This document shows positions 35,566 through 46,027 of a stretch of DNA of 64,000 nucleotides, piece by piece. Below the pieces are notes generated by a model. That model did no database searches. It saw only the letters and a program-made list of their open reading frames with translations, and was not told the DNA's origin. Source of the DNA: Thalassocella blandensis (GTDB taxonomy: Bacteria > Pseudomonadota > Gammaproteobacteria > Pseudomonadales > Cellvibrionaceae); NCBI GenBank assembly GCA_902141825.1, contig CABFPG010000003.1:1-64000 (forward strand), written 5' to 3'. Each line of letters begins with the position of its first letter. Positions within the stretch are counted from its first letter, which is position 1. A program made the position numbers and the translations under genes.

Positions 35566-36099
35566 TTATTTCTTCTTCGCATCTTTACGGCGTACGTACT
35601 CGTCTGCATAACGAACACCTTTGCCCTTATAAGGCTCTGGTGGACGGAAAGCACGCACTTCAGATGCCGCTTGACCTAACAATTGCTTGTCAGCTGACTT
35701 CAATACAATTTCAGTTTGCGTTGGAGTTTCAGCAGTAACACCTTCAGGCAATTCGTAATCGATAGGATGTGAAAAACCTAAAGTCAAATTTAATACTTTA
35801 CCCGCAGCTTTAGCACGGTAACCAACACCGTTTAACACCAGCTTACGCTCAAAACCTTCACTAACACCGACAACCATGTTGTTGATCAGCGCGCGAGTAG
35901 TACCCGCTAACGCAACATCAGTCTTAGCGTTGGTCTTTGCAGCAAATGACAATACGTTGTCATCCTGGCTCACTTCAACCTTGTCATGAATAGACATGGA
36001 CAATGAACCTTTGCCGCCTTTAACAGTAATTTCCTGCCCGTTAAAGCTCACGTTTACACCGGATGGCAACTGAACTGGGGCTTTTGCGATACGTGACAT
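35566..36099 (-). CDS. rplF: Large-subunit ribosomal protein L6
   Basis: A 177-aa uL6 of two similar domains near the factor-binding stalk base. Motifs are [40 protein letters not shown] and the C-terminal [20 protein letters not shown]. Length equals the E. coli protein. Confidence 0.98.
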   Translation of the reverse strand: MSRIAKAPVQLPSGVNVSFNGQEITVKGGKGSLSMSIHDKVEVSQDDNVLSFAAKTNAKTDVALAGTTRALINNMVVGVSEGFERKLVLNGVGYRAKAAGKVLNLTLGFSHPIDYELPEGVTAETPTQTEIVLKSADKQLLGQAASEVRAFRPPEPYKGKGVRYADEYVRRKDAKKK

Positions 36100-36138
36100 A
36101 ACTTTATCTCGTTAATATTCAGTCTCAGTACTTTACAC

Positions 36139-36531
36139 TTAGAAAACAGTGCAAAGAACTTCTCCACCGACACCTGCAGCGCGAGCAGCGCGATCGGTCA
36201 TTACACCTTTACTCGTAGATACGATAGCAACACCCAGGCCACCACGTACCGTTGGTATTTCGTCTTTCCCTGCGTATGCACGCAAGCCAGGACGACTGTA
36301 ACGATCAAGCTCAGCAATAACTGGCTTGCCGCCAAAATACTTTAATTCAATAGTAAGTTCTGGCTTGCTCCCTTCCGATACTTTGATATCAGTAATGTAA
36401 CCTTCTTCCAAAAGAACTTTAGCCACGTTAGTTTTTAACTTTGAACTTGGCATAGTGACTGTAGTTTTACCTACCATTTGCGCATTGCGAATGCGGGTCA
36501 ACATATCAGCCAAAGGATCTTGCATACTCAT
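36139..36531 (-). CDS. rpsH: Small-subunit ribosomal protein S8
   Basis: A 130-aa uS8 that binds the 16S rRNA central domain and in E. coli also represses spc translation. Motifs are [20 protein letters not shown] and the C-terminal [20 protein letters not shown] followed by A-A-G-V-G-G-E-V-L. It sits between rpsN and rplF. Confidence 0.98.
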   Translation of the reverse strand: MSMQDPLADMLTRIRNAQMVGKTTVTMPSSKLKTNVAKVLLEEGYITDIKVSEGSKPELTIELKYFGGKPVIAELDRYSRPGLRAYAGKDEIPTVRGGLGVAIVSTSKGVMTDRAARAAGVGGEVLCTVF

Positions 36532-36562
36532 CTTTATAAGCTCCTAAATTCGCCCTGGTCAA

Positions 36563-36868
36563 TTACCAGCTTGCTTTAACTAGACCAGGAACGTCACCGC
36601 GCATTGCAGCTTCGCGTAGTTTGTTTCGACATAAGCCAAATTTACGATAAACGCCGTGTGGACGACCAGTTACACGACAACGACGTTGCTGTCTCGCTGC
36701 GCTACCATCGCGTGGCAATTTTTGTAGTTTCATTACAGCTTCCCAAACCTGGCCATCATTTGACTCTGGGCTGGAGATGATTGCTTTTAACTCAGCACGT
36801 TTTGCTGCGTATTTGTCTACTAATTTTGCACGCTTCACTTCGCGAGCTATCATAGATTTCTTAGCCAT
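36563..36868 (-). CDS. rpsN: Small-subunit ribosomal protein S14, zinc-free form
   Basis: A 101-aa uS14. The long form without a paired-cysteine zinc site is typical of proteobacteria: [20 protein letters not shown] at the start and [20 protein letters not shown] near the end, then [12 protein letters not shown]. It lies between rplE and rpsH. Confidence 0.97.
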   Translation of the reverse strand: MAKKSMIAREVKRAKLVDKYAAKRAELKAIISSPESNDGQVWEAVMKLQKLPRDGSAARQQRRCRVTGRPHGVYRKFGLCRNKLREAAMRGDVPGLVKASW

Positions 36869-36881
36869 ATCTACTTATTTC

Positions 36882-37421
36882 CTAACCTTTAAACGGGAAG
36901 TTAAATGCACGCAATAAAGCTCGGCCTTCTTCGTCATTTCTAGCTGTAGTAGAAATACAAATATCCAAACCACGCAACTTATCAACTTTATCGTAATCAA
37001 TTTCTGGGAAGATGATTTGCTCTGTTACACCCATGGAGAAATTTCCACGACCATCGAACTGCTTCGGACTAATACCACGGAAGTCACGAACACGAGGAAT
37101 TGAGATGCTGATTAAGCGATCCAAAAACTCGTACATTTTTTCACGACGCAAAGTCACTTTACATCCGATTGGCCAATCTTCACGAATTTTGAAACCCGCG
37201 ATAGATTTACGTGCTTTAGTAACAACAGGCTTTTGACCAGCGATTTTTTCCATATCGGCTACCGCATTCTCAAGCACTTTTTTGTCACCAACTGCTTCAC
37301 CAACACCCATATTCAGAGTGATTTTGGTAATGCGTGGAATTTCCATCACATTCTGTAAACTCAATTCTTCTTTTAATTTAGAAGCGAGTTCTTTCTCGTA
37401 TATTTCTTTTAGCCTGGCCAT
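36882..37421 (-). CDS. rplE: Large-subunit ribosomal protein L5
   Basis: A 179-aa uL5 of the 50S central protuberance that binds 5S rRNA and contacts P-site tRNA. Motifs are [40 protein letters not shown], and [20 protein letters not shown]. Length equals the E. coli protein. Confidence 0.98.
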   Translation of the reverse strand: MARLKEIYEKELASKLKEELSLQNVMEIPRITKITLNMGVGEAVGDKKVLENAVADMEKIAGQKPVVTKARKSIAGFKIREDWPIGCKVTLRREKMYEFLDRLISISIPRVRDFRGISPKQFDGRGNFSMGVTEQIIFPEIDYDKVDKLRGLDICISTTARNDEEGRALLRAFNFPFKG

Positions 37422-37450
37422 AATCTTCTACTCAATTTGGCTTGTTAAAT

Positions 37451-37765
37451 TTAAACGTCGATCTTTTCGCCGTTGGATTTGAATACGCGAACTTTATTGT
37501 CGCCTTCAACTTTAAAACCAACGCGATCGGCTTTCTGTGTCTTGGGGTTATAAATTGCAACGTTAGAAACTTGAATAGGAGCTTCTTTCTCAACGATGCC
37601 ACCAGTAATACCCAATTGTGGGTTTGGTTTCTGGTGCTTTTTAACCATTTGAATACCAGACACGATCAAACGATCATCGGCTAATACTTTATTAACCTTG
37701 CCTCGCTTGCCTTTGTCTCGACCAGTGATCACAATCACTTCGTCATTTCGTTTAATCTTACGCAT
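37451..37765 (-). CDS. rplX: Large-subunit ribosomal protein L24
   Basis: A 104-aa uL24, an assembly initiator near the tunnel exit. The KOW motif is [20 protein letters not shown] (about 8-27). The rest, [20 protein letters not shown], is normal. It is 27 nt after rplN and 29 nt before rplE. Confidence 0.97.
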   Translation of the reverse strand: MRKIKRNDEVIVITGRDKGKRGKVNKVLADDRLIVSGIQMVKKHQKPNPQLGITGGIVEKEAPIQVSNVAIYNPKTQKADRVGFKVEGDNKVRVFKSNGEKIDV

Positions 37766-37792
37766 CTCGATTTCCTCTTGCCTTAGCGCGAC

Positions 37793-38161
37793 TTAAAGTA
37801 CTTCAGGCGCTAAAGAAATAATTTTCATAAATTTCTCGCCACGCAACTCACGAGTCACAGGTCCGAAAATACGTGTGCCGATTGGTGCTTCTTGGGTGTT
37901 CAAAAGCACCGCTGCGTTATCGTCGAAACGAATGATTGAACCGTCCTGACGTCGAACACCTTTCTTGGTGCGCACAACTACTGCCAACATTACCTGGCCT
38001 TTCTTCACTTTACCGCGTGGAATAGCTTCTTTAACGGTAACTTTGATGATGTCACCTACACCGGCATAGCGACGATGTGAACCACCTAAAACTTTAATAC
38101 ACATTACTCGACGTGCACCGCTGTTATCAGCAACGTCCAAATAAGATTGTGTTTGAATCAT
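37793..38161 (-). CDS. rplN: Large-subunit ribosomal protein L14
   Basis: A 122-aa uL14 at the subunit interface that contacts 16S helix 14. Motifs are [40 protein letters not shown] and the C-terminal [19 protein letters not shown]. It is the first gene of the spc group in E. coli; here only 36 nt separate it from rpsQ and no promoter is evident. Confidence 0.98.
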   Translation of the reverse strand: MIQTQSYLDVADNSGARRVMCIKVLGGSHRRYAGVGDIIKVTVKEAIPRGKVKKGQVMLAVVVRTKKGVRRQDGSIIRFDDNAAVLLNTQEAPIGTRIFGPVTRELRGEKFMKIISLAPEVL

Positions 38162-38197
38162 CGTCTTTCTCCAAAACTCTTAACTAAAGCTGCTGAA

Positions 38198-38464
38198 TTA
38201 AATTTCAGTTGCACGCTCTTCAATTTTCACTAGAGACCAAGACTTTGTTTTAGAGATTGGACGTGACTCTGCAATTGTCACCAAATCTCCAGCCTTGCAT
38301 TCATTGTTTTCATCGTGAGCCTTGAGCTTTGAAGATTTACTCACATACTTTCCATAAACTGGATGCTTAACACGACGTTCAATCAATACAACGATTGACT
38401 TATCCATTTTGTCACTTACTACTTTGCCAGTAAGTGTACGTACTAATTTTTCTTGCTCTGCCAT
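38198..38464 (-). CDS. rpsQ: Small-subunit ribosomal protein S17
   Basis: An 88-aa uS17, an OB-fold primary 16S rRNA binder. Motifs are [40 protein letters not shown] and [19 protein letters not shown]. It starts two bases after the rpmC stop. Confidence 0.97.
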   Translation of the reverse strand: MAEQEKLVRTLTGKVVSDKMDKSIVVLIERRVKHPVYGKYVSKSSKLKAHDENNECKAGDLVTIAESRPISKTKSWSLVKIEERATEI

Positions 38465-38466
38465 GC

Positions 38467-38670
38467 TTATTTACCCGTCTCGTTACTTGTCTTCTGACTA
38501 AGCACGGTCTTAATACGTGCAATATCTCTACGTGTTTGCTTCAACAAGTGTGTTTGGTTTAACTGACCGGTTGATTTTTGCATACGCAATTTAAACTGCG
38601 CGCTTAACTGGTTTACCAACTCAGCATTCAACTCTTCAACCGTCTTTTCGTTGAGTTCATTCGCTTTCAT
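38467..38670 (-). CDS. rpmC: Large-subunit ribosomal protein L29
   Basis: A 67-aa uL29, a helical hairpin at the tunnel exit near the SRP and trigger factor docking site: [50 protein letters not shown]. It is slightly longer than in E. coli (63 aa). The start overlaps the rplP stop in TAATG. Confidence 0.96.
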   Translation of the reverse strand: MKANELNEKTVEELNAELVNQLSAQFKLRMQKSTGQLNQTHLLKQTRRDIARIKTVLSQKTSNETGK

Positions 38671-39083
38671 TACATCACCGATCTAGTTACAAAAGTTGTG
38701 TTTACTGGAAGTTTGGCAGCACCTAAAGCAAACGCTTCACGAGCAAGTTGTTCTGATACGCCTTCAATTTCGTAAAGAACTTTACCTGGCTGAATTTGTG
38801 CAACCCAGTATTCAACATTACCCTTACCTTTACCTTGACGAACTTCCAAAGGCTTCTCGGTGATTGGCTTGTCGGGAAACACGCGAATCCAAATTTTACC
38901 GCCACGCTTAATGTGACGAGTCATAGCACGACGAGCAGCTTCGATTTGGCGAGCAGTAATACGACCGCGTGCGGTCGACTTCAAACCAAACTCGCCAAAG
39001 CTAACTTTAGAACCGCGGTGGGCTAAACCACGATTACGGCCCTTCATCTGCTTGCGAAATTTTGTACGTTTTGGCTGTAGCAT
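38670..39083 (-). CDS. rplP: Large-subunit ribosomal protein L16
   Basis: A 137-aa uL16 next to the peptidyl-transferase centre and A-site tRNA. Motifs are [40 protein letters not shown], and [20 protein letters not shown]. It carries the R-G-K-G region in which E. coli hydroxylates an arginine. It overlaps rpmC by one base. Confidence 0.98.
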   Translation of the reverse strand: MLQPKRTKFRKQMKGRNRGLAHRGSKVSFGEFGLKSTARGRITARQIEAARRAMTRHIKRGGKIWIRVFPDKPITEKPLEVRQGKGKGNVEYWVAQIQPGKVLYEIEGVSEQLAREAFALGAAKLPVNTTFVTRSVM

Positions 39084-39153
39084 TGCTTTACTAACCTTTA
39101 ACTAAATTCTTAAGAACTGTATTTACGCCGCTTTTAATCGCGACTTTTAGAGC

Positions 39154-39173
39154 GTTAATCCTAATGGATTAAC
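39154..39173 (-). other. 8-bp hairpin across the rpsC stop codon
   Basis: On the minus strand GTTAATCC pairs with GGATTAAC around the loop ATTA, with the rpsC TAA in the left arm. No T run follows. The core TAATCC-ATTA-GGATTA differs by one base from the hairpin at the rpsD stop. Confidence 0.6.
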
Positions 39174-39861
39174 GAGATTCTTTCTTACCAGGCTTCTTTT
39201 GAGTAGCAGCAGAAGCTTCAACTTCTTCCATACCACCAATAATTTCGCCTTTAAAGATCCAAACTTTAACACCAATGATTCCGTAGGTAGTTAAAGCTTC
39301 TGCAGTTGCATAGTCGATGTCTGCACGCAAAGTGTGTAGAGGTACACGACCTTCACGATACCATTCAGTACGTGCGATCTCCGCACCACCTAAACGACCA
39401 CTTACCTGGATTTTTACACCTTCAGCGCCTTGACGCATGGCGTTTTGCACAGCACGCTTCATTGCACGGCGGAACATCACACGACGCTCTAATTGCTGAG
39501 CAACGCTTTGAGCTACCAAAGTCGCATCCAAATCTGGCTTACGAATTTCTTCGATATTGATGTGAACAGGTACACCCATTTGTGCACTTAATTCGCTGCG
39601 AAGCTTTTCTACGTCTTCACCTTTTTTACCAATCACAATACCTGGACGTGCAGTGTGAATAGTAATTCGCGCTGTGTTAGCAGGACGTTCAATATCAACT
39701 CGGCTGACGGATGCGTTTGCCAAAGTTTTTTGAATGTAGTTACGAACTTTTAAGTCGATATTTAATTTGTTCGCATATTCGTCTTTACCTGCATACCAAG
39801 TTGAGGTGTGCTTCTTAACAATTCCTAGACGAATTCCAGTTGGATGTACTTTCTGACCCAT
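39169..39861 (-). CDS. rpsC: Small-subunit ribosomal protein S3
   Basis: A 230-aa uS3 at the mRNA entry site of the 30S head, with helicase-like residues. It has the start [20 protein letters not shown], a KH domain with [20 protein letters not shown] and the C-terminal domain [20 protein letters not shown], then [20 protein letters not shown]. It lies 11 nt after rplV; an 85-base gap with a hairpin follows. Confidence 0.98.
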   Translation of the reverse strand: MGQKVHPTGIRLGIVKKHTSTWYAGKDEYANKLNIDLKVRNYIQKTLANASVSRVDIERPANTARITIHTARPGIVIGKKGEDVEKLRSELSAQMGVPVHINIEEIRKPDLDATLVAQSVAQQLERRVMFRRAMKRAVQNAMRQGAEGVKIQVSGRLGGAEIARTEWYREGRVPLHTLRADIDYATAEALTTYGIIGVKVWIFKGEIIGGMEEVEASAATQKKPGKKESR

Positions 39862-39872
39862 AAGTTCGCTCT

Positions 39873-40205
39873 CTACTGATCCGCTACTTTAACAGTAATA
39901 TGACATGTGCGTTTTAGGATGCGATCAGCGCGACCTTTTGCACGGGGCATAATACGTTTCATGGTTAAACCTTCATCCACAAAAATCGTGGATACCTTTA
40001 GCTCGTCAACATCGGCGCCTTCGTTGTGCTCGGCATTAGCAATCGCTGACTCGAGTACTTTCTTAATGACTGCAGCACCTTTTTTAGTGCTAAAAGTCAA
40101 AATATCTAAAGCGTCTTCAACGGCTTTGCCACGAATTTGGTCCGCGACTAATCGAGCTTTTTGTGCGGAAAGATTAGCTCCGCGTAATTTAGCTGCTATT
40201 TCCAT
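39873..40205 (-). CDS. rplV: Large-subunit ribosomal protein L22
   Basis: A 110-aa uL22 whose beta-hairpin lines the exit tunnel constriction. Motifs are [20 protein letters not shown] and the hairpin [20 protein letters not shown], with the end H-I-T-V-K-V-A. The hairpin shows no deletion of the macrolide-resistance type. Confidence 0.98.
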   Translation of the reverse strand: MEIAAKLRGANLSAQKARLVADQIRGKAVEDALDILTFSTKKGAAVIKKVLESAIANAEHNEGADVDELKVSTIFVDEGLTMKRIMPRAKGRADRILKRTCHITVKVADQ

Positions 40206-40220
40206 CTTTCTACTCCGCGC

Positions 40221-40496
40221 TTATCGCTTCGCTTTCTTATCTGCGACGTGACCACGGTAAGTGCGCGTTGCAGCAAACTCACCTAGTTTGTGGCCAACCA
40301 TCTCTTCGTTAACCAACACAGGTACGTGTTGACGACCGTTGTGAACCGCAATAGTTAAACCGACCATTTCTGGCAAAATCATTGAACGACGTGACCAGGT
40401 TTTAATTGGGCGACGATCATTTTTTTCTGCAGCCGCTTCCACTTTTTGCATTAAGTGGTGATCGATAAAAGGGCCTTTTTTCAGTGAACGTGGCAC
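40221..40496 (-). CDS. rpsS: Small-subunit ribosomal protein S19
   Basis: A 91-aa uS19 of the 30S head, partner of S13. Motifs are [40 protein letters not shown] and [20 protein letters not shown]. It lies 36 nt after rplB and 15 nt before rplV. Confidence 0.98.
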   Translation of the reverse strand: MPRSLKKGPFIDHHLMQKVEAAAEKNDRRPIKTWSRRSMILPEMVGLTIAVHNGRQHVPVLVNEEMVGHKLGEFAATRTYRGHVADKKAKR

Positions 40497-40532
40497 TGGC
40501 TTATCCTCTTTATTTAGCTATTTAATCGCCGG

Positions 40533-41360
40533 TTACTTTTTGCCGCGACGACGTACAATCATGTTATCGGTGCGCTTGTTTTTACGCGTCTTATAACCCT
40601 TGGTTGGAACACCCCATGGTGTCACTGGGTGACGACCACCAGAAGTTCTACCTTCACCACCACCATGTGGATGGTCTACCGGGTTCATTGCCACACCGCG
40701 AACGGTTGGTCTTACACCGCGCCAGCGTTTCGCACCAGCTTTACCAAGTGAACGCAAGTTGTGCTCACTATTGGAAACTTCACCCAAAGTCGCACGACAC
40801 TCGGACAACACTTTACGCATTTCACCACTACGCAAACGCAGGGTTGCATGCTGACCTTCACGCGCTACCAACTGAACAGAAGCTCCAGCAGAACGCGCCA
40901 ACTGCGCACCCTTGCCCGGTTTCAATTCAATACAGTGAATTACAGAACCCACTGGGATATTACGCAACGGTAAAGAGTTGCCTACTTTAATTGACGCAGC
41001 ATTACCTGATTCAATTTTGTCACCGGCCTTAATACCTTTAGGCGCGATAATGTAACGACGCTCACCGTCGGCATAACACACCAATGCAATGTATGCACTG
41101 CGGTTTGGATCGTATTCAATGCGCTCAACTTTCGCAGGAATACCGTCTTTGTTGCGCTTGAAGTCAACAATACGATAATGCTGCTTATGACCACCACCAA
41201 CGTGGCGAGTCGTGATGCGACCATTGTTGTTACGTCCGCCTGACTTTGATTTCTTTTCCAATAAAGGAGCGTAAGGTGCGCCTTTGTGCAAGTCGTGATT
41301 TACTACGCTTACAACGAAACGACGACCGGCTGACGTAGGTTTACGTTTTAATAATGGCAT
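40533..41360 (-). CDS. rplB: Large-subunit ribosomal protein L2
   Basis: A 275-aa uL2, the most conserved 50S protein, needed for subunit joining and peptidyl transfer. The C-terminal loop [20 protein letters not shown] holds the conserved histidine. Other blocks are [20 protein letters not shown] and [20 protein letters not shown]. Length is near E. coli L2 (273 aa). Confidence 0.99.
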   Translation of the reverse strand: MPLLKRKPTSAGRRFVVSVVNHDLHKGAPYAPLLEKKSKSGGRNNNGRITTRHVGGGHKQHYRIVDFKRNKDGIPAKVERIEYDPNRSAYIALVCYADGERRYIIAPKGIKAGDKIESGNAASIKVGNSLPLRNIPVGSVIHCIELKPGKGAQLARSAGASVQLVAREGQHATLRLRSGEMRKVLSECRATLGEVSNSEHNLRSLGKAGAKRWRGVRPTVRGVAMNPVDHPHGGGEGRTSGGRHPVTPWGVPTKGYKTRKNKRTDNMIVRRRGKK

Positions 41361-41371
41361 CTTATCGCTCC

Positions 41372-41683
41372 TTATTCGCCAGAAGCAAAGTCAATTTCTT
41401 GTCCTTGCTCTAGTCGTACATATGCTTTTTTCCAATCGTTGCGCTTACCGATACCGTAACGCGTACGCTTGGTCTTACCTTTAACGTTAAGAACGTTTAC
41501 ATTCTCAACTTTAACGTCAAACATCTTTTCAACTGCTGCGTGGATTTCAGACTTATCTGCATCTTTAGCAACTTTGAAAACAACCTGGTTAGACATTTCA
41601 GAAGCGATTGCGGTCTTTTCAGATACAACCGGAGCCAAAATAATCTTATATAGACGCTCTTGTTTTACGCTTGACTGCTTCAT
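41372..41683 (-). CDS. rplW: Large-subunit ribosomal protein L23
   Basis: A 103-aa uL23, the main docking site for trigger factor and SRP at the tunnel exit. Motifs are [40 protein letters not shown] and [20 protein letters not shown]. The start overlaps the rplD stop by four bases. Confidence 0.98.
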   Translation of the reverse strand: MKQSSVKQERLYKIILAPVVSEKTAIASEMSNQVVFKVAKDADKSEIHAAVEKMFDVKVENVNVLNVKGKTKRTRYGIGKRNDWKKAYVRLEQGQEIDFASGE

Positions 41684-42294
41684 GCTAGAGCCTCCTCAAG
41701 CTTTTTCAGTGCGGCAACAGTAACGACTACCTTATCTGCACCAACAAGACTTACAGGGTCTAAGCCAGCAACATCGCGGACTTCAACTTTATGCAAGTTG
41801 CGTGAAGCCAAGTACAGGTTTTCGCTTACTTCTTCGCTAACAATTAATGCGTCTGCCAAGTCGAACTGAGCCAACTTTTGCACCAACAACTTGGTTTTTG
41901 GTGCGTCAAGCTCAAAGCCTTCCACTACGACCAAACGCTCTTGTCGATTTAGTTCAGACAAAATGCAACGCAATGCTGCGCGGTACATTTTCTTATTCAG
42001 CTTCTGCTCGTGGTCACGAGGTTTAGCAGCAAAGGTAACACCACCGGAGCGCCAGATAGGGCTACGAATGGTACCAGCGCGAGCACGGCCGGTGCCTTTT
42101 TGTCTCCATGGCTTTTTACCACCACCGGAAACTTCTGAACGTGTTTTTTGTGCTTTAGTGCCTTGTCGGCCAGCTGCCATATAAGCAACAACCGCTTGAT
42201 GCACCAAATCTTGATTAAATTCTCTGCCGAAGGTCGCTTCGGAAACGGATACTTTTCCGTTCGCGCCCTGCGGGCTAGCAATACTTAGTTCCAT
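41680..42294 (-). CDS. rplD: Large-subunit ribosomal protein L4
   Basis: A 204-aa uL4 that lines the tunnel constriction and in E. coli represses the S10 operon. Motifs are [40 protein letters not shown] and the C-terminal [20 protein letters not shown]. The extended loop is intact. The S10 leader here is short, so classical L4 attenuation is doubtful. Confidence 0.98.
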   Translation of the reverse strand: MELSIASPQGANGKVSVSEATFGREFNQDLVHQAVVAYMAAGRQGTKAQKTRSEVSGGGKKPWRQKGTGRARAGTIRSPIWRSGGVTFAAKPRDHEQKLNKKMYRAALRCILSELNRQERLVVVEGFELDAPKTKLLVQKLAQFDLADALIVSEEVSENLYLASRNLHKVEVRDVAGLDPVSLVGADKVVVTVAALKKLEEALA

Positions 42295-42312
42295 GGTCGA
42301 CTCCTAGGATAC

Positions 42313-42960
42313 TTAACCGTTGTTGCGCTTCTTAACTGCAGGACGCACGATGATGTCGCCACCTGGAGCACCAGGGATCGCACCTTTAATTAAGATAAGA
42401 TTACGCTCAACATCGACCTTAACAATTTCAAGGTTTTGAGTAGTAGAACGCTCAGCACCCATGTGACCGAACATCTTTTTGCCCTTCATCACACGACCAG
42501 GTGTTTGACACTGACCGATAGAACCAGGAGCACGATGCGAAAGCGAGTTACCGTGAGTTGCGTCTTGAGTACGGAAATTCCAGCGCTTAACAGTTCCCTG
42601 AAAGCCTTTACCTTTGGAAGTACCTGTTACGTCAACAATTTGTCCAGCTTCGAAAACGCCAACAGTGATCTCACCGCCAACTTCAAAACCTTCTTCATTG
42701 CTGTCATTGCGCAATTCAAACAAGCTACGTCCAGCTTCTGCTTCAGCTTTCGCGAAGTGACCTGCTTCCGGCTTGTTAACACGCGAGGCGCGACGAGACC
42801 CTACGGCTACCTGCACTGCAGAATATCCGTCGGTTTCTACGTTTTTAACCTGGGTGATGCGGTTTGGCGTAACCTCAACCACAGTAACAGGAATAGACAG
42901 ACCTTCGTCTGTAAAAATACGCGTCATACCGCTTTTGCGGCCGACTATACCAATCGTCAT
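42313..42960 (-). CDS. rplC: Large-subunit ribosomal protein L3
   Basis: A 215-aa uL3, an assembly initiator reaching toward the peptidyl-transferase centre. Motifs are [40 protein letters not shown] and [20 protein letters not shown], the last containing the glutamine that PrmB methylates in E. coli. It lies 117 nt after rpsJ. Confidence 0.98.
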   Translation of the reverse strand: MTIGIVGRKSGMTRIFTDEGLSIPVTVVEVTPNRITQVKNVETDGYSAVQVAVGSRRASRVNKPEAGHFAKAEAEAGRSLFELRNDSNEEGFEVGGEITVGVFEAGQIVDVTGTSKGKGFQGTVKRWNFRTQDATHGNSLSHRAPGSIGQCQTPGRVMKGKKMFGHMGAERSTTQNLEIVKVDVERNLILIKGAIPGAPGGDIIVRPAVKKRNNG

Positions 42961-43077
42961 TGTTAACCTCTCAGTGTACGGGGCTTTTACCCGCTATGGC
43001 CGCCCATTTCAGAGCGTTACACGACCTACATTGCAACCTTAAAATTCAAGATCACTTTATAGGCGTGATCTGAAGCC

Positions 43078-43389
43078 TTAGCCCAGACTGATTTGAACCT
43101 CAACACCCGCAGCCAAATCTAGCTTCATCAGGGCGTCGACCGTTTTTTCTGTCGGCTCGACAATGTCAAGCAAACGTTTATAAGTGCGAATTTCGTATTG
43201 ATCTCGTGCATCTTTGTTAACATGCGGAGAGATCAAAACCGTAAACTTCTCTTTGCGCGTTGGCAGTGGAATAGGACCACGAACCTGAGCACCAGTACGT
43301 TTAGCGGTATCAACAATTTCCAACGTGGAAGCGTCTATCAATTTGTGATCGAACGCTTTCAGGCGAATTCGTATACGTTGATTCTGCAT
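43078..43389 (-). CDS. rpsJ: Small-subunit ribosomal protein S10 (NusE)
   Basis: A 103-aa uS10 that works in the 30S head and, as NusE, in antitermination with NusB and NusG. The start [20 protein letters not shown] (ATG 43387-43389) is chosen over an 11-codon extension because it matches the family and has GGAG upstream. Motifs are [20 protein letters not shown] and [11 protein letters not shown]. It is first in the S10 operon, about 70 nt after the promoter. Confidence 0.98.
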   Translation of the reverse strand: MQNQRIRIRLKAFDHKLIDASTLEIVDTAKRTGAQVRGPIPLPTRKEKFTVLISPHVNKDARDQYEIRTYKRLLDIVEPTEKTVDALMKLDLAAGVEVQISLG

Positions 43390-43464
43390 CTGAACCAAAC
43401 TCCAAATCTTTTTAAAGAACAATCAGGTGAGCGCAAATAAACCACCCCCTGAAATGAGGGCGCA

Positions 43465-43493
43465 ATCTTAATGAGGAGGCCGCGCACTGTCAA
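43465..43493 (-). promoter_or_regulatory. S10 operon promoter
   Basis: On the minus strand, a consensus -35 TTGACA (43488-43493), a 17-base spacer and a -10 TAAGAT (43465-43470), followed by the GC-rich discriminator TGCGCCC. The predicted leader before rpsJ is only about 70 nt, much shorter than the regulatory S10 leader of E. coli. Confidence 0.88.
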
Positions 43494-43596
43494 GCGCAAT
43501 CTAGTAAATATTGTAAATATTTTATCCGACACAGACCGTCAGATGAAAACCCCTTCACTTCAACCACTTGCACACTATTAAACGCACCAACCCGAC

Positions 43597-43625
43597 ACAA
43601 AAAGGGGCGCTAAATAGCGCCCCTT
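43597..43625 (-). terminator. Terminator after the second EF-G gene
   Basis: On the minus strand AAGGGGCGCT pairs with AGCGCCCCTT around a 4-base loop, then TTTTTGTG. A strong rho-independent terminator that isolates fusA2 from the S10 operon. Confidence 0.93.
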
Positions 43626-43656
43626 ATGAGCAAATATACGCTCTTGGCTAGATTAA

Positions 43657-45747
43657 TTAGTCTTTCTTAGCCTTTTTCTCTTTTTCCGCAGCAATCACTT
43701 CTTCAGCAACATTAGCCGGACATGGGTTGTAGTGAGAAAACTCCATGGAGAACTGACCACGACCAGAAGTGATCGTACGCAAGTGACCGATGTAACCGAA
43801 CATTTCAGCCAGAGGCACGTCAGCCTTAATACGAACACCAGTAGTGCCGGGCTCCTGATCTTTAATCATGCCACGACGACGGTTCAAGTCCCCGATTACA
43901 TCACCAACATGATCTTCAGGAGTAAACACATCAACCTTCATGATAGGCTCAAGCAATTGCGGAGCTGCTTTAGGCATAGATTGACGATATGCACCTTTCG
44001 CCGCGATTTCAAAAGCAATAGCAGAGGAGTCGACCGCATGGTATGCACCATCATACAACTCTACCTCAACATCCAACAACGGGAAGCCGGCCAAAGGCCC
44101 CTCTTCCATCATTACTCTGAAACCTTTCTCAATAGCTGGGAAGAATTCCTTAGGAACATTACCACCAACAACTGTTGACTCGAACTTGAAGCCAGAACCA
44201 GTTTCGCCAGGACGAACACGGTAGTCGATTTTACCATATTGACCAGAACCACCAGACTGCTTCTTATGCGTGTAAGAATCTTCAATTGGCTGCGTAATAG
44301 TTTCACGATAGGCCACCTGAGGCTTACCAACGATCAACTCAACACCATAAGTACGCTTCAGAATATCCACTTTAATATCCAGATGAAGCTCGCCCATACC
44401 TTTCAGGATGGTCTCTCCAGAATCTTCGTCGGTTTCAACCACGAAAGATGGATCTTCAGCCACAAGCTTACCAATCGCGATCCCCATCTTCTCGGAACCA
44501 CCTTTATCTTTTGGTTTTACAGCAATCGAAATTACCGGCTCAGGGAAGATCATAGGCTCAAGCGTACACTCGTGGTTAGGATCACAAAGTGTATGACCAG
44601 TTTGAACGTTCTTCATGCCCACAACTGCAATGATGTCACCCGCTTGCGCTTTGCTGATTTCAGTACGCTCATCCGCATGCATCTCCACCATACGACCGAT
44701 ACGCTCGGTTTTACCAGTGAAGGAGTTCAATACAGTCATGCCTTTTTCCAGTTTACCCGAGTAAATTCGGATAAATGTAAGAGCGCCAAAACGGTCGTCC
44801 ATAATCTTGAACGCCAATGCGCGGAAAGGCTCATCCACATCAACTTTAGCTACCTGACCAGTAGCTTCACCAGTTTCTTTGTCAGTCAAATCTTGCGGCT
44901 CAACTTCAGTCGGATTAGGCAGATAATCAACAACAGCATCCAATACCAATTGAATACCTTTGTTTTTAAATGCAGAACCACAGTAAGTCGGGAAGAAAGA
45001 CAGGTTGATAGTCCCCTTACGAATACAACGCTTGATATCTTCTACAGAAGGTACTTCACCATCCATATACGCCATCATCAAGTCATCATCCTGCTCTACC
45101 GCAGTTTCAATCAACAACTCGTGATACTCATCAACTTTCTCTACCATATCAGCAGGAACGTCTTTAACTTCGTAGTTTTCTGGCAAACCAGAATCATCCC
45201 ACACGTAGGCTTTCTTGGTTAATACGTCAACCACACCCACAAAGTCATCCTCTGTACCGATTGGCAAAGTCATCACCAATGGATTAGCACCAAGTACTTT
45301 TTTGACCTGCCCAACAACACGGTAAAAGTCAGCACCCAAACGGTCCAACTTGTTAACGAAAATAACACGAGACACTTCTGACTCGTTTGCGTAACGCCAG
45401 TTGGTTTCTGATTGCGGCTCAACACCACCGGAACCACAGAAAACACCAATACCACCATCCAGTACTTTCAAAGAACGATACACTTCAACGGTAAAGTCAA
45501 CGTGCCCAGGAGTATCGATGATATTTAAACGGTGATCTTTCCAGAAACAAGTAGTTGCAGCAGACTGAATGGTAATACCACGCTCAGCTTCCTGCTCCAT
45601 GAAGTCGGTAGTGGATTCACCGTCGTGCACTTCACCTGTTTTGTGAATTTTACCGGTAAGTTTTAGGATACGCTCAGTTGATGTGGTTTTACCCGCATCC
45701 ACGTGAGCAAAAATACCAATATTTCGATATAAAGATAAGTCTGCCAT
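43657..45747 (-). CDS. fusA2: Elongation factor G, second paralogue (EF-G2 type)
   Basis: A 696-aa translational GTPase of the EF-G2 type seen in pseudomonads and vibrios, distinct from fusA1 at 47297. Start ATG at 45745-45747 ([20 protein letters not shown]); a TTG four codons earlier is possible. G motifs: AHVDAGKT (G1), RGITI (G2), DTPGHVD (G3), NKLD (G4) and G-S-A-F-K (G5). Domain IV has [18 protein letters not shown]2 proteins of other bacteria can be specialised for translocation or for ribosome recycling; which applies here is unknown. It lies 280 nt after tufA with a terminator on each side, so it is probably transcribed on its own. Confidence 0.9.
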   Translation of the reverse strand: MADLSLYRNIGIFAHVDAGKTTSTERILKLTGKIHKTGEVHDGESTTDFMEQEAERGITIQSAATTCFWKDHRLNIIDTPGHVDFTVEVYRSLKVLDGGIGVFCGSGGVEPQSETNWRYANESEVSRVIFVNKLDRLGADFYRVVGQVKKVLGANPLVMTLPIGTEDDFVGVVDVLTKKAYVWDDSGLPENYEVKDVPADMVEKVDEYHELLIETAVEQDDDLMMAYMDGEVPSVEDIKRCIRKGTINLSFFPTYCGSAFKNKGIQLVLDAVVDYLPNPTEVEPQDLTDKETGEATGQVAKVDVDEPFRALAFKIMDDRFGALTFIRIYSGKLEKGMTVLNSFTGKTERIGRMVEMHADERTEISKAQAGDIIAVVGMKNVQTGHTLCDPNHECTLEPMIFPEPVISIAVKPKDKGGSEKMGIAIGKLVAEDPSFVVETDEDSGETILKGMGELHLDIKVDILKRTYGVELIVGKPQVAYRETITQPIEDSYTHKKQSGGSGQYGKIDYRVRPGETGSGFKFESTVVGGNVPKEFFPAIEKGFRVMMEEGPLAGFPLLDVEVELYDGAYHAVDSSAIAFEIAAKGAYRQSMPKAAPQLLEPIMKVDVFTPEDHVGDVIGDLNRRRGMIKDQEPGTTGVRIKADVPLAEMFGYIGHLRTITSGRGQFSMEFSHYNPCPANVAEEVIAAEKEKKAKKD

Positions 45748-45946
45748 TGTTCTACTCAATTAGTCAGGTTCAAAAAATTTGCGCGCAAGTCTTTATGGAT
45801 ATCTGGCTGCTTTTCTCTTCAGGGGATGCCACAAAATACTCCTGTAGCCCCACCCAAAAACACTACGATAAAAACAAGCAAAACCGCATTCTATGCCGCG
45901 AGTTTTGTGCGTAGTAAACCACTCGTTTCCTACACACCTATTACAC

Positions 45947-45973
45947 AAAATCCCCGCCGGGGGCGAGGATTTT
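45947..45973 (-). terminator. Terminator after tufA
   Basis: On the minus strand AAAATCCTCGCC pairs with GGCGGGGATTTT (one G-T wobble) around CCC, followed by GTG. The T tract is short (four). It ends the str operon after tufA and may read in both directions. Confidence 0.8.
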
Positions 45974-46027
45974 TCTATACCTTGATCGACCGAGGTAAAC
46001 ACAGCCGATCCGAGCACATATCGTAAA

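Noticed and set aside
44239-45222. A 327-codon open frame on the plus strand opposite the second EF-G gene, and similar long antisense frames at 47855-48673 and 52278-52847
   Set aside because: They lie entirely antisense to conserved genes, have composition typical of reverse-frame translations and no recognisable motifs.
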